Shown: positions 1 through 5,770 of the stretch, piece after piece | How positions within the stretch are numbered: the first letter of the stretch is position 1 | Layout: each line of letters begins with the position of its first letter | Source: Berkiella sp964502705 | GTDB lineage: Bacteria; Pseudomonadota; Gammaproteobacteria; Berkiellales; Berkiellaceae | Reading direction: 5' to 3' | Assembly (NCBI GenBank): GCA_964502705.1 | Contig: CAZCXZ010000051.1 | Coordinates: 1-24,185 of the forward strand | DNA length: 24,185 bases | Made by a program: the position numbers and the translations under genes | Notes under the pieces: generated by a model | Database searches by the model: none | What the model saw: only the letters and a program-made list of their open reading frames with translations | Told to the model about the DNA's origin: nothing

Positions 1-83
1 GTATTAAAACGAACGGAAAATCTGATGAAAATGGTGTAGGCGCGGTAATACTGAAAGATTCGGGAAAAACAGCAGGACTCAAC

Positions 84-698
84 ATGTATTCGACTGCAAT
101 GACGGAACACCCCACCCATGAATTGATCGAAGAACCAACTCCGGCGCCTTTCGCGTCCGGCGTCGGCGCGTTGAGCTTTGCCTACCGGCATAGCCACGGG
201 GACTATCCGCCCAACATGCTGGGCCAAGCGCAGCGGGCAGAGCGCAAGGCCGGGAAGCCAGGCGCTGCAGCTTCACCGATGGATGCGGCCATCCTGGCCG
301 GCTGGGTGCGCAACGTGATCGAGGGGGGAAATGGATTCTCCGGCCTGCCCGAGCCCTACCGTAGCGTGATGCTGGCAAAGTTCAGCGTGGACAGCCGGCT
401 GAACCTGAAGGCGAAGCTGGCCGTGCTCGAGTTCGTGGTGCAGCACGCGATGGGCCCAGGCCTGCACAAGCACCACCTGATCGACCTGTGCGTGCAGCGG
501 TACTTCGGCGGCCGGATCTTGTGCACGGACGGCGTGCGCCGGCCCATCCGCCAGCACCAGATCGCCGACCAGTGCAACGTGAGCCAGCAGACCGTCAGCG
601 CCACCTACGTGCGCATCAAGACGTGGCTGCGGGGCCGGGAGAGCGTGGCCATGGATCTTGTGGAGCACGACCTGCGCGCGCGCGGGATGATTGAATAA
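84..698 (+). CDS. HTH DNA-binding regulator, possible late-gene activator/antiterminator
   Basis: This 204-aa protein is probably a phage transcription regulator. Its C-terminal third carries a clear helix-turn-helix: RQHQIADQCNVSQQTVSATY, residues about 156-175, where 'QIADQCNVSQQTVS' has the classic spacing. I do not recognise the family of the N-terminal region. The ATG at 84 has AGGA six bases upstream; a second in-frame ATG lies at 99. The frame also stays open from 84 back to the window edge, so an upstream start cannot be excluded, but bases 1-83 are much more AT-rich than the gene and look intergenic. Its position just before the tRNAs and two terminators that precede the terminase genes is where lambdoid phages place the Q antiterminator. 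The Q-like role is inferred from position and the HTH only. Confidence 0.75.
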   Translation: MYSTAMTEHPTHELIEEPTPAPFASGVGALSFAYRHSHGDYPPNMLGQAQRAERKAGKPGAAASPMDAAILAGWVRNVIEGGNGFSGLPEPYRSVMLAKFSVDSRLNLKAKLAVLEFVVQHAMGPGLHKHHLIDLCVQRYFGGRILCTDGVRRPIRQHQIADQCNVSQQTVSATYVRIKTWLRGRESVAMDLVEHDLRARGMIE

Positions 699-707
699 GG
701 GGAAACC

Positions 708-746
708 ATGCAGACTTCAAAACTACGGCGACGAGGTGCCAGATGA
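708..746 (+). CDS. Possible 12-codon leader peptide
   Basis: A 12-codon ORF (MQTSKLRRRGAR) starts behind a good ribosome site (AAGGGGAAACC then ATG). Its stop overlaps the start of the next gene as ATGA at 743-746. It is basic and too short to classify. It may only couple ribosomes into the next gene, which lacks a strong site of its own. It could equally be chance. Confidence 0.3.
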   Translation: MQTSKLRRRGAR

Positions 747-982
747 CGATGCGTAGCGACTTCGCCAGCCATTTGAAGCTGCGGTGCGTGGAGCCACAAA
801 AGCGCATGTGCGGCGGGACTGGCCCGCGCTGGGTGGTCCACCGTTTCCCGATCAAGAGCGGCCTGTCGTTCTACTCGGTATGTCAGGAGGAACTGGCGCA
901 GGCAGTCAGCCGGCCCTCAGCATTCTTGCGCTTGTTCAAGGCCGACGCAATCCAGCAAATGAAATCAGGAGATAGCAAATGA
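743..982 (+). CDS. Small phage protein of unknown function
   Basis: A 79-aa basic protein with three cysteines (the motif CVEPQKRMCGG, and a later C in YSVCQEE). No family is recognised. The start overlaps the stop of the 12-codon ORF upstream, and its own stop overlaps the next start (ATGA at 979-982). This is the translational coupling typical of phage operons and is the main support that it is real. The cysteine arrangement could bind a metal, but there is no full zinc-finger pattern. Confidence 0.6.
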   Translation: MTMRSDFASHLKLRCVEPQKRMCGGTGPRWVVHRFPIKSGLSFYSVCQEELAQAVSRPSAFLRLFKADAIQQMKSGDSK

Positions 983-1329
983 TTGCAAAGAAGATCAGCA
1001 TGGTGTGCGCCGCGGTCCGGGCGCTGTTCAAGCCGGCGCCCGCGCGCGAGTATGCCGACTGGACGCCGGAGGAAATCGCGCACCTCATGGACAAAGGACG
1101 AGCGCCCGTGGTGATCCATGGCGTCGACTGGGGCACGGTGGCCACTTCCAGCGCCGGCGCCGAGCATCAGATGAAATACGAGGCGGCGAATGCACAGTGG
1201 CTCGATGCAATGGAGAAGATGCGGAACAAGGACGTGGATTTTCCGGCCGAGGTGTTCGAGCGCGAATATCTCCAGAGCCCGCGTGCCACTATCGACCCTA
1301 TGACGGGGCGGCGGTGGGAGCATCCATGA
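979..1329 (+). CDS. Phage protein of unknown function
   Basis: A 116-aa soluble protein with no recognised domain. The segment WTPEEIAHLMDKGRAPVVIHG (about residues 37-57, quoted as WTPEEIAHLMDKGRAP then VVIHG) resembles small accessory proteins seen in phage early/late junctions. The C-terminus has an acidic helix followed by PMTGRRWEHP. It is coupled by ATGA overlap to the gene before it and ends 3 nt before the GTG of the truncated ORF that follows. The function is unknown. Confidence 0.65.
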   Translation: MIAKKISMVCAAVRALFKPAPAREYADWTPEEIAHLMDKGRAPVVIHGVDWGTVATSSAGAEHQMKYEAANAQWLDAMEKMRNKDVDFPAEVFEREYLQSPRATIDPMTGRRWEHP

Positions 1330-1332
1330 AAG

Positions 1333-1449
1333 GTGCGACAGCTGACGGCTGCCGAGTTCGAGGCGGAATATCCGGCGGAGTTCTCGAAGGTTTCGACCCC
1401 CCTTGAACCCACTGGTAAAAACGGGCCAAATTCACGTCAGTTTGAGTAG
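1333..1449 (+). pseudogene. Truncated small phage gene (38 codons)
   Basis: A GTG start follows GAAAG, and the first 20 residues (VRQLTAAEFEAEYPAEFSKV) look like the N-terminus of a longer phage protein that begins with an L-T-x-x-E-F-x-x-E-Y-P pattern. From about residue 21 the sequence becomes a Pro/Gly/Asn-rich tail with no resemblance, and it stops at 1447-1449. The switch coincides with CGACCCCCCTTGAA at 1394-1407, a motif that recurs at another insertion edge. I infer that the gene was cut by recombination or insertion and the remaining 3' part is lost. It could instead be a genuine micro-gene. Confidence 0.4.
1394..1407 (+). repeat. CGACCCCCCTTGAA border motif, copy 1
   Basis: Fourteen nt identical to 21850-21863 and 11 nt shared with 19228-19238. 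It is inside the truncated small gene, at the point where its sequence changes character, 40 nt before the structured RNA. Confidence 0.5.
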
Positions 1450-1730
1450 TGCTGGGACTGTCCCCAGCGCTAAGAGGCATGACCAACAGGGACTGAAACG
1501 CTGGTTTGACGGGTTAGCTTAACAAGCGCCATTGAGAGGCCTGCCGCTTATCTCAATGGGACACCATGCTCCGAAGGGCCGATCTGTTGGGAAAACCCGT
1601 TACGAATACACCCCGCAGGGGCTAACCGCGATGTAAGCGCGGGATGTAGTCATGGTGCCGGTCAGCTGCGCAAGGCGACCCGGACGAGTCAGGATGCTGA
1701 GCCCGCTTGCGCCATCGCCCCGTTTTCTAT
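1447..1730 (+). ncRNA. Candidate structured RNA upstream of phage tRNAs (unclassified)
   Basis: There is no plausible gene here, but several helices can be read directly. H1 is 10 bp, 1447-1456 with 1463-1472 (one G-U, 6-nt loop). H2 is a perfect 9 bp, 1529-1537 with 1551-1559 (13-nt loop). H3 is a perfect long-range 7 bp, 1562-1568 with 1651-1657, enclosing hairpins 1611-1614/1618-1621 and 1626-1630/1638-1642 (5 bp, 7-nt loop). H4 is a perfect 7 bp, 1668-1674 with 1706-1712. Within this segment the sequence AAGCG (1524-1528) could alternatively pair with CGCTT (1545-1549). The tRNA pair begins 4 nt after 1730. Large structured RNAs such as GOLLD and ROOL are known next to phage tRNAs, but I cannot match this one to either. 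The strand is inferred from the neighbours. Confidence 0.5.
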
Positions 1731-1733
1731 TGA

Positions 1734-1808
1734 GGTTTGTTAGCTCAGTGGTAGAGCAGCCCCCTGTCCAGGGGCAGGTCGACGGTTCGATACCGTCACA
1801 AGCCGCCA
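1734..1808 (+). tRNA. tRNA-Asp (anticodon GTC)
   Basis: A complete 75-nt cloverleaf with encoded CCA. The acceptor is GGTTTGT/ACAAGCC (one G-U), the D arm GCTC/GAGC, the anticodon stem GCCCC/GGGGC with loop CTGTCCA, and the T arm GACGG-TTCGATA-CCGTC. The discriminator G73 agrees with aspartate identity. The tRNA reads GAC/GAT; GAC is very common in the surrounding phage genes. It is followed after 5 nt by tRNA-Asn, so the two are probably processed from one transcript. Confidence 0.95.
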
Positions 1809-1813
1809 AGTTT

Positions 1814-1889
1814 TGTGATGTAGCTCAGTTGGTAGAGCGCCGGCCTGTTAAGTCGGATGTCCGTGGTTCGAGCCTACGCCTCACAGCCA
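1814..1889 (+). tRNA. tRNA-Asn (anticodon GTT)
   Basis: A complete 76-nt cloverleaf with encoded CCA. The D arm is GCTC/GAGC, the anticodon stem CCGGC/GTCGG (one G-U) with loop CTGTTAA, the T arm CGTGG-TTCGAGC-CTACG, and the discriminator is G. The acceptor stem TGTGATG/CCTCACA has one T-C mismatch at pair 6-67, which is unusual and may mark early decay or phage-specific tolerance. It reads AAC/AAT. Confidence 0.92.
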
Positions 1890-1946
1890 GATCCGCTATG
1901 GCAAGGAACCCCGCCGCCAGCCACGGCAACAACCTGAAGGATCGAC

Positions 1947-2225
1947 ATGAAACGAAGTTTGTTTGCCTGGGCCGCGCTGGCCTGTATTGCCGTCGCCACC
2001 GCAGCCTACAGCCACGTTGTGGCGCCGATCGCTGCCTTCGCCGTGAGCGCGGGCAGCTGGGTGAAGCGAATGGCGCTGGAAGCCGTGAAACTCGCCGGCG
2101 GCGAAGACGAGGGTGAATCGCAGCCCGCGGTGATGCTCAAGCAGGCCAAGGCCTTTGTGCTGCGCCTGGCCAAGCGCGAGCGCCCCGAAGTCACGGGCTC
2201 ATGGCGGATGTGTCCATCCACCTGA
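1947..2225 (+). CDS. Small exported or membrane protein, unknown
   Basis: A 92-aa protein. The first ~22 residues are a basic start followed by a hydrophobic stretch (MKRSLFAWAALACIAVATAA), and a second apolar segment follows (VVAPIAAFAVSAG). It could be a secreted protein or have one or two membrane segments. The C-terminal half is charged and soluble. AAGGA lies five bases before the ATG. The gene follows the tRNAs and ends 27 nt before a strong terminator. No family is recognised; it might be a lysogeny or membrane accessory factor. Confidence 0.55.
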   Translation: MKRSLFAWAALACIAVATAAYSHVVAPIAAFAVSAGSWVKRMALEAVKLAGGEDEGESQPAVMLKQAKAFVLRLAKRERPEVTGSWRMCPST

Positions 2226-2252
2226 TGGCCGGCCCACAAGGCCATTGACCAG

Positions 2253-2279
2253 AAAAAGCCCGGCGACCCCGGGCTTTTT
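2253..2279 (+). terminator. Strong intrinsic terminator (bidirectional in form)
   Basis: A perfect 11-bp stem, AAAAAGCCCGG (2253-2263) with CCGGGCTTTTT (2269-2279), and a 5-nt loop. The A-run on one side and T-run on the other allow it to work on both strands. It closes the regulator/tRNA/small-gene transcript. Confidence 0.9.
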
Positions 2280-2280
2280 G

Positions 2281-2511
2281 CTTTCAGGGATGCGGTCGTA
2301 GGCGTCCAGGGGGACCTCCTGCTGGAATCAGTCCTTCTGAACGCATCCCTGAAGGTGAGAGCGAGCGTGCCATGAAGCGGGCAGCACTAGGCCGACAGAC
2401 CTGACGTGTGCTCGCAGAGGGGGAGCCCTCTGTCTCCAGCCAGCGCCACGAGGCGGGGTAGTCTGTCCATGGGTAGTGCCAAGCCCGCCGGTCCTCTAGC
2501 CCGGCGGGCTT
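2281..2511 (+). ncRNA. Candidate structured RNA with possible pseudoknot, ending at a terminator before terS
   Basis: This non-coding segment lies between two intrinsic terminators and is dense in complementary blocks. P1 is 14 bp, 2281-2294 with 2342-2355, of which 12 are perfect Watson-Crick. A two-part long-range helix is formed by GCACTA 2384-2389 with TAGTGC 2474-2479 and GACAGAC 2394-2400 with GTCTGTC 2461-2467, all perfect. Nested inside are AGAGGG-GGAG-CCCTCT (2416-2431) and CGCC-ACGA-GGCG (2444-2455). In addition 2361-2370 can pair with 2406-2415 (10 bp, three wobbles; GCGAGC/GCTCGC core), crossing the long helix as a pseudoknot. The segment ends in the terminator at 2481-2511. In place and size it recalls lambda 6S RNA, the short pR' transcript ending at tR'. 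A packaging (cos/pac) site is an alternative. I found no convincing promoter. Confidence 0.55.
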
Positions 2512-2520
2512 TCTTATTTT
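2481..2520 (+). terminator. Intrinsic terminator just upstream of terS
   Basis: A perfect 11-bp stem, AAGCCCGCCGG (2481-2491) with CCGGCGGGCTT (2501-2511), a 9-nt loop and a T-rich tail (TTCTTATTTT). It lies only 16 nt before the terS start, so the late operon must either be transcribed through it (antitermination) or start in the short gap behind it. Confidence 0.88.
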
Positions 2521-2536
2521 GGAGAGGTGAGTTGCT

Positions 2537-3481
2537 ATGGCTGCCAAAAAGCAAGCACCCAAGAAGAAACCCGCCCCAGTGGCAGCGCCCGCGCGCTCCA
2601 GGGTGGCAACGAAGGCCAAGGCGCCCGTAGCGGCGAAGCCGGCCGCAAAGACGTTCAAGCGCATCGAGCCGTTCAAGCGCATCGCATGCCCTATAGCGAT
2701 CCCTGAAGAGTTCTTGGAGCCGGTAGGCGTGAGAGCGGAAGCGCCGAAGGCGAGGACGGCGAGAGCCCTGACGCCATCCGAAGAGCGCTTTGTCATCGAG
2801 TACATCGTGGACCTGAACGGCACCCAGGCCTACATGCGCACTTACCCGGACGCCAAGGAGCCATCGGCACGCGTTCAGGCTTCTCGCTTGTTAGCAGACC
2901 CTAACATTGCCGCCGCCATCCAGAAAGCCAAGGACGAGCGCGCCAAACGCACCGGAATCACGGCTGACCGGGCGCTGCAGGAGGTCTGGGGCATCTTGAC
3001 CGCCGACGCCCGCGAACTGGTTGAGTACCGCGTTGGCGCCTGCCGTCATTGCTGGGGCGAGGACTTCGGCTACCAGCGCACGGCCCGCGAACTTGAGCGC
3101 GACCGCGCCAGGCACGAGGAAAAGGTGCGGAAGGGCGACGCTGAAGGTGACTTCGACGAGAAGGGCGGCGATGGCTTCAATGCCAACCGCGAACCGAACC
3201 CGGAATGCCCCGAGTGTTTTGGCGATGGCCATGGCCGCGTGATCCTGAAGGACACCAGCAAGCTGAGCCGGCAGGCTGTTTCGCTGTATGCCGGCGTGAA
3301 ACAGACCAAGGAAGGGCTGGAGGTCAAGTTTCACTCGAAGGATGGAGCGGCTGAACGGATGTTCAAGCACCTGGGCTTGTTTGAAGTCGACAACAGCCAG
3401 AAGGTTGACCCGCTGCGCGAGCTGCTGCAGGGCCTGGGCGGCAAATCAGCCTTCCCGGTGGTGAAGGATCCAAGTGAGTAA
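2537..3481 (+). CDS. terS: Terminase small subunit with basic N-terminal tail and CxxC pairs
   Basis: A 314-aa DNA-recognition subunit of the packaging motor. Residues about 78-132 match the Terminase_2 small-subunit pattern (LTPSEERFVIEYIVDLNGTQ, then AYMRTYPDAKEPSARVQASR), the HTH region that binds the packaging site. Residues 1-48 form a Lys/Ala/Pro-rich tail like histone H1, with a small FKRI repeat at 40-49. C169/C172 and C224/C227 are two CxxC pairs flanking a charged insert and may bind zinc. Most Terminase_2 proteins are about 150-200 aa, so this one is extended at both ends. A GGAGAGG site precedes the ATG. The gene overlaps terL by 8 nt. Confidence 0.85.
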   Translation: MAAKKQAPKKKPAPVAAPARSRVATKAKAPVAAKPAAKTFKRIEPFKRIACPIAIPEEFLEPVGVRAEAPKARTARALTPSEERFVIEYIVDLNGTQAYMRTYPDAKEPSARVQASRLLADPNIAAAIQKAKDERAKRTGITADRALQEVWGILTADARELVEYRVGACRHCWGEDFGYQRTARELERDRARHEEKVRKGDAEGDFDEKGGDGFNANREPNPECPECFGDGHGRVILKDTSKLSRQAVSLYAGVKQTKEGLEVKFHSKDGAAERMFKHLGLFEVDNSQKVDPLRELLQGLGGKSAFPVVKDPSE

Positions 3482-5048
3482 AGGCATCGCGCTCGACTTT
3501 GTTCCGACCACGGCCGCGGAGTTGGCTGCGTGCCTGGCCGACTACAACTGGCGCGTTGGGTCCGGTTTCCTCTACAAGATTATNNNNNNNNNNATGGTGA
3601 AAGAGGATGAGGACGACGAGGGCACGATCATCCCCTTCAAGCCAAATCGGGCGCAGCGCCGCTTCCTGGCCCGCCTCTGGCACCGCAACATCATCCTGAA
3701 GGCCCGCCAGCTGGGCTTTACCACGCTGATCGCGATCTTGTGGCTGGACCACGCCCTTTTCAACGACAACCAGCGCTGCGGCATCATCGCCCAGGACCGC
3801 GAGGCGGCCGAGGTCATTTTCCGCGACAAGGTGAAGCTGGCCTACGAGAACATGCCGGCCAGCCTGCGCCAGGCTATGCCGCTCAAGCGGGACAGCGCCA
3901 GCGAGTTGCTGTTCGGGCACAACAACAGCAGCATCCGGGTGGCCACCAGCATGCGGTCGGGCACCATCCACCGCCTGCATATCTCGGAATTCGGCAAGAT
4001 CTGCGCGAAGTTCCCTGACAAGGCCAAGGAGGTCATCACCGGCTCGCTGCCGGCGGTACCGCTCAGCGGCATCACGATCATCGAGTCCACGGCCGAGGGC
4101 CAAGACGGCGACTTCTACACCATGACCAACAAGGCCATGGCGAACGACGAGCAGGGCAAGGACCTGACCCAGCGCGACTACCGTTTTCACTTCTACCCGT
4201 GGTGGGACGAGCCCAAATACCGCATTGAAGCGGCGAACGTCATCTGCACCGACAAGGATTTGGCCTACTTCGCCGAGGTCGAAGCCGCCATGAGCACGGT
4301 GCTCGACGAACAGCAGCGCAACTGGTACATCGCCACGCGCGACTCGGACTTCAGCGGCGACCCGGAAAAGATGTGGCAGGAGTACCCGAGCACGCCCAAG
4401 GAGGCGTTTCAGGTGTCCACCGAGGGCACGTACTACGCCGAGCAGCTGTCACAGGCGCGCAAAGGCGGCCGAATCGGTTTCTTCCCGCACGTTGACGGCA
4501 TCCCTGTCAATACGTTCTGGGACATCGGCGCCGGCGACGGCACGGCGATATGGCTGCACCAGCGCATTGGCGGTGAGAACCGCTTCATCGGCTTCATCGA
4601 GGGCTGGGGCGAGCCCTACAGCTATTTCACAGGTGAGTTGCGCAAGCTGGGCTACGAATGGGCTGTCCATTACCTGCCACACGACGCTGGCCACAAGCGC
4701 CAGCAGGGCGACCAGGTGGTGGCGCCGATCGACGAACTCAGCAAGTCCGAATTGGGCGGCCGTTGGGACATCGTGCCGCGTGTTGGCGACGTGATCCACG
4801 GCATCCAGGCCACGCGGTCGGTGTTCGGTCAGTGCACGTTCCACGAAGCCACGACCAAAGCCGGCTTGATCCACCTTTCCCGCTACCGCAAGCAGTGGAG
4901 CCCGCGTCTTGGGTGCTGGAGCCAGATCCCGCTGCACGACGAGCACAGCGAAGCCGCCGACGCCATCCGGCAGTTTGGCCAGGGCTACACACCACCGCGA
5001 ATCCTTCAACGAAAAACCTCACGCAAACGCAGCTGGAGAACCACATGA
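3474..5048 (+). CDS. terL: Terminase large subunit (ATPase and nuclease)
   Basis: The packaging motor protein, about 524 aa, starting at a GTG inside the end of terS. The ATPase domain shows the variant P-loop KARQLGFTT (76-84) and Walker B ITIIES with catalytic E204. The RNase H-like nuclease shows three acidic sites: D350 (FWDIG), D404 (PHDAG) and D496 (AADAI). Ten Ns at 3584-3593 replace about four residues (37-40) before the ATPase domain; the frame continues across them. Length and domain order are otherwise normal. It pumps DNA into the prohead through the portal and cuts the concatemer. Confidence 0.93.
   Translation: MSKGIALDFVPTTAAELAACLADYNWRVGSGFLYKIXXXXMVKEDEDDEGTIIPFKPNRAQRRFLARLWHRNIILKARQLGFTTLIAILWLDHALFNDNQRCGIIAQDREAAEVIFRDKVKLAYENMPASLRQAMPLKRDSASELLFGHNNSSIRVATSMRSGTIHRLHISEFGKICAKFPDKAKEVITGSLPAVPLSGITIIESTAEGQDGDFYTMTNKAMANDEQGKDLTQRDYRFHFYPWWDEPKYRIEAANVICTDKDLAYFAEVEAAMSTVLDEQQRNWYIATRDSDFSGDPEKMWQEYPSTPKEAFQVSTEGTYYAEQLSQARKGGRIGFFPHVDGIPVNTFWDIGAGDGTAIWLHQRIGGENRFIGFIEGWGEPYSYFTGELRKLGYEWAVHYLPHDAGHKRQQGDQVVAPIDELSKSELGGRWDIVPRVGDVIHGIQATRSVFGQCTFHEATTKAGLIHLSRYRKQWSPRLGCWSQIPLHDEHSEAADAIRQFGQGYTPPRILQRKTSRKRSWRTT
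3584..3593. other. Assembly gap (10 Ns) inside terL
   Basis: Ten undetermined bases. An exact run of ten is a common scaffolding placeholder, so the true length may differ. The reading frame on both sides fits one terminase protein when the gap is taken as 10 nt. Confidence 0.98.
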
Positions 5049-5275
5049 CCAAGCGTGTATTGACGGTGACCGTGGCCGTTCAGGTCCACCTCGACGACGA
5101 CAGCCGCCGCGGCGTACCACTGGTAGAGGACGCGCTGCAGCGTGCGCTGGTGCTGGGCCTGCTGGAGGGCAACCCCAAGGCCGGCGACAGCAACAGCTTC
5201 TTGGCGAATGACGGCTCCGGACCAGTGCCGGCCCACGTCGAAATCACAGCAGTTTCAAACACTCACGAGGCCTGA
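5045..5275 (+). CDS. Small phage protein of unknown function
   Basis: A 76-aa acidic protein starting MTKRVLTVTVAVQVHLDDDS. It looks like one beta-alpha domain with no motif I recognise. The start overlaps the terL stop (ATGA at 5045-5048), which decides it against longer upstream options in the same frame, and the gene stops 2 nt before the next start. It belongs to the packaging operon. Confidence 0.7.
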   Translation: MTKRVLTVTVAVQVHLDDDSRRGVPLVEDALQRALVLGLLEGNPKAGDSNSFLANDGSGPVPAHVEITAVSNTHEA

Positions 5276-5277
5276 CC

Positions 5278-5769
5278 ATGACCGAATCCCCATCACTCCT
5301 TGGCCCACGCGGCACTCCTTACGTCGAACTGGGCGGTGAACGCTGCTGGAAGCAGTACACCAAGGGCGACATGACCTGCAGCTTGCAGTGGATCGACCTG
5401 CAAAAGCAGGACCCCGAGTTCCCCGAGGACGGCCCGATCCCGTGCATGTGCCTGTTTCACAGCTTCAGGCGCATGGACACGGGCGCGCACGTCATCCCGC
5501 AGCGCTATGCCTACCTCTACGGCGCCAGGGAGGGCAAGCCGACCGCCCACTTCTACCGCGCGGTGGTCGACGCCTGCGAAACCGTGGGCTTTGACCGCAA
5601 CGACAAGGCCGCGCGGCACCGAATGATGGACCTGGTGCTGGAGGCGCTGCCCGAGCTGATCCTGATGCCTAGCGACCAGCCGAGCGCGCTGGAGATTCAA
5701 GCCCACCGCCAGGGCATTGAGGCCTCTGTGACCATCAACGGCCGCAAGGCGCACGAAGAAAGGATCTGA
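5278..5769 (+). CDS. Phage protein of unknown function between terL and portal
   Basis: A 163-aa soluble protein with C23, C34, C56 and C58 (PIPCMCLFHSFRRMD) in its N-terminal half and a helical C-terminal half. No family is recognised. It sits tightly between neighbours, 2 nt after the preceding gene and 1 nt before the portal gene, so a role in head assembly or packaging is plausible but unproven. Confidence 0.7.
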   Translation: MTESPSLLGPRGTPYVELGGERCWKQYTKGDMTCSLQWIDLQKQDPEFPEDGPIPCMCLFHSFRRMDTGAHVIPQRYAYLYGAREGKPTAHFYRAVVDACETVGFDRNDKAARHRMMDLVLEALPELILMPSDQPSALEIQAHRQGIEASVTINGRKAHEERI

Positions 5770-5770
5770 C

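Noticed and set aside
1487..1500. CRISPR-like GGGACTGAAACG
   Set aside because: Single occurrence without repeats or spacers.
1524..1559. H-type pseudoknot AAGCG/CGCTT with the 9-bp stem
   Set aside because: The connecting loops would be 0 and 1 nt, too short to cross the stems; only an alternative pairing is possible.
1562..1657. A possible third tRNA (7-bp end helix and a 5-bp/7-nt hairpin with loop ATGTAAG)
   Set aside because: There is no T-arm with TTCGA, no D arm and no CCA; the 96-nt length would need a selC-like shape that is not present.
1447..1730. Group I intron core (GGCTA pairing with TAGTC around a hairpin at 1620-1651)
   Set aside because: The P3/P7 order and the P, Q and R elements are missing; only a simple extended hairpin is formed.
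1652..2116. A 154-aa + strand frame across both tRNAs
   Set aside because: It overlaps two convincing tRNAs and a better-supported small gene.
3363..4190. Long antisense frame opposite terL
   Set aside because: A shadow of the GC-rich terminase codons, with no ribosome site or recognisable protein. Similar antisense frames at 5293-5877, 5987-6802, 7271-7987, 8189-9103 and 22958-23710 were left out for the same reason.
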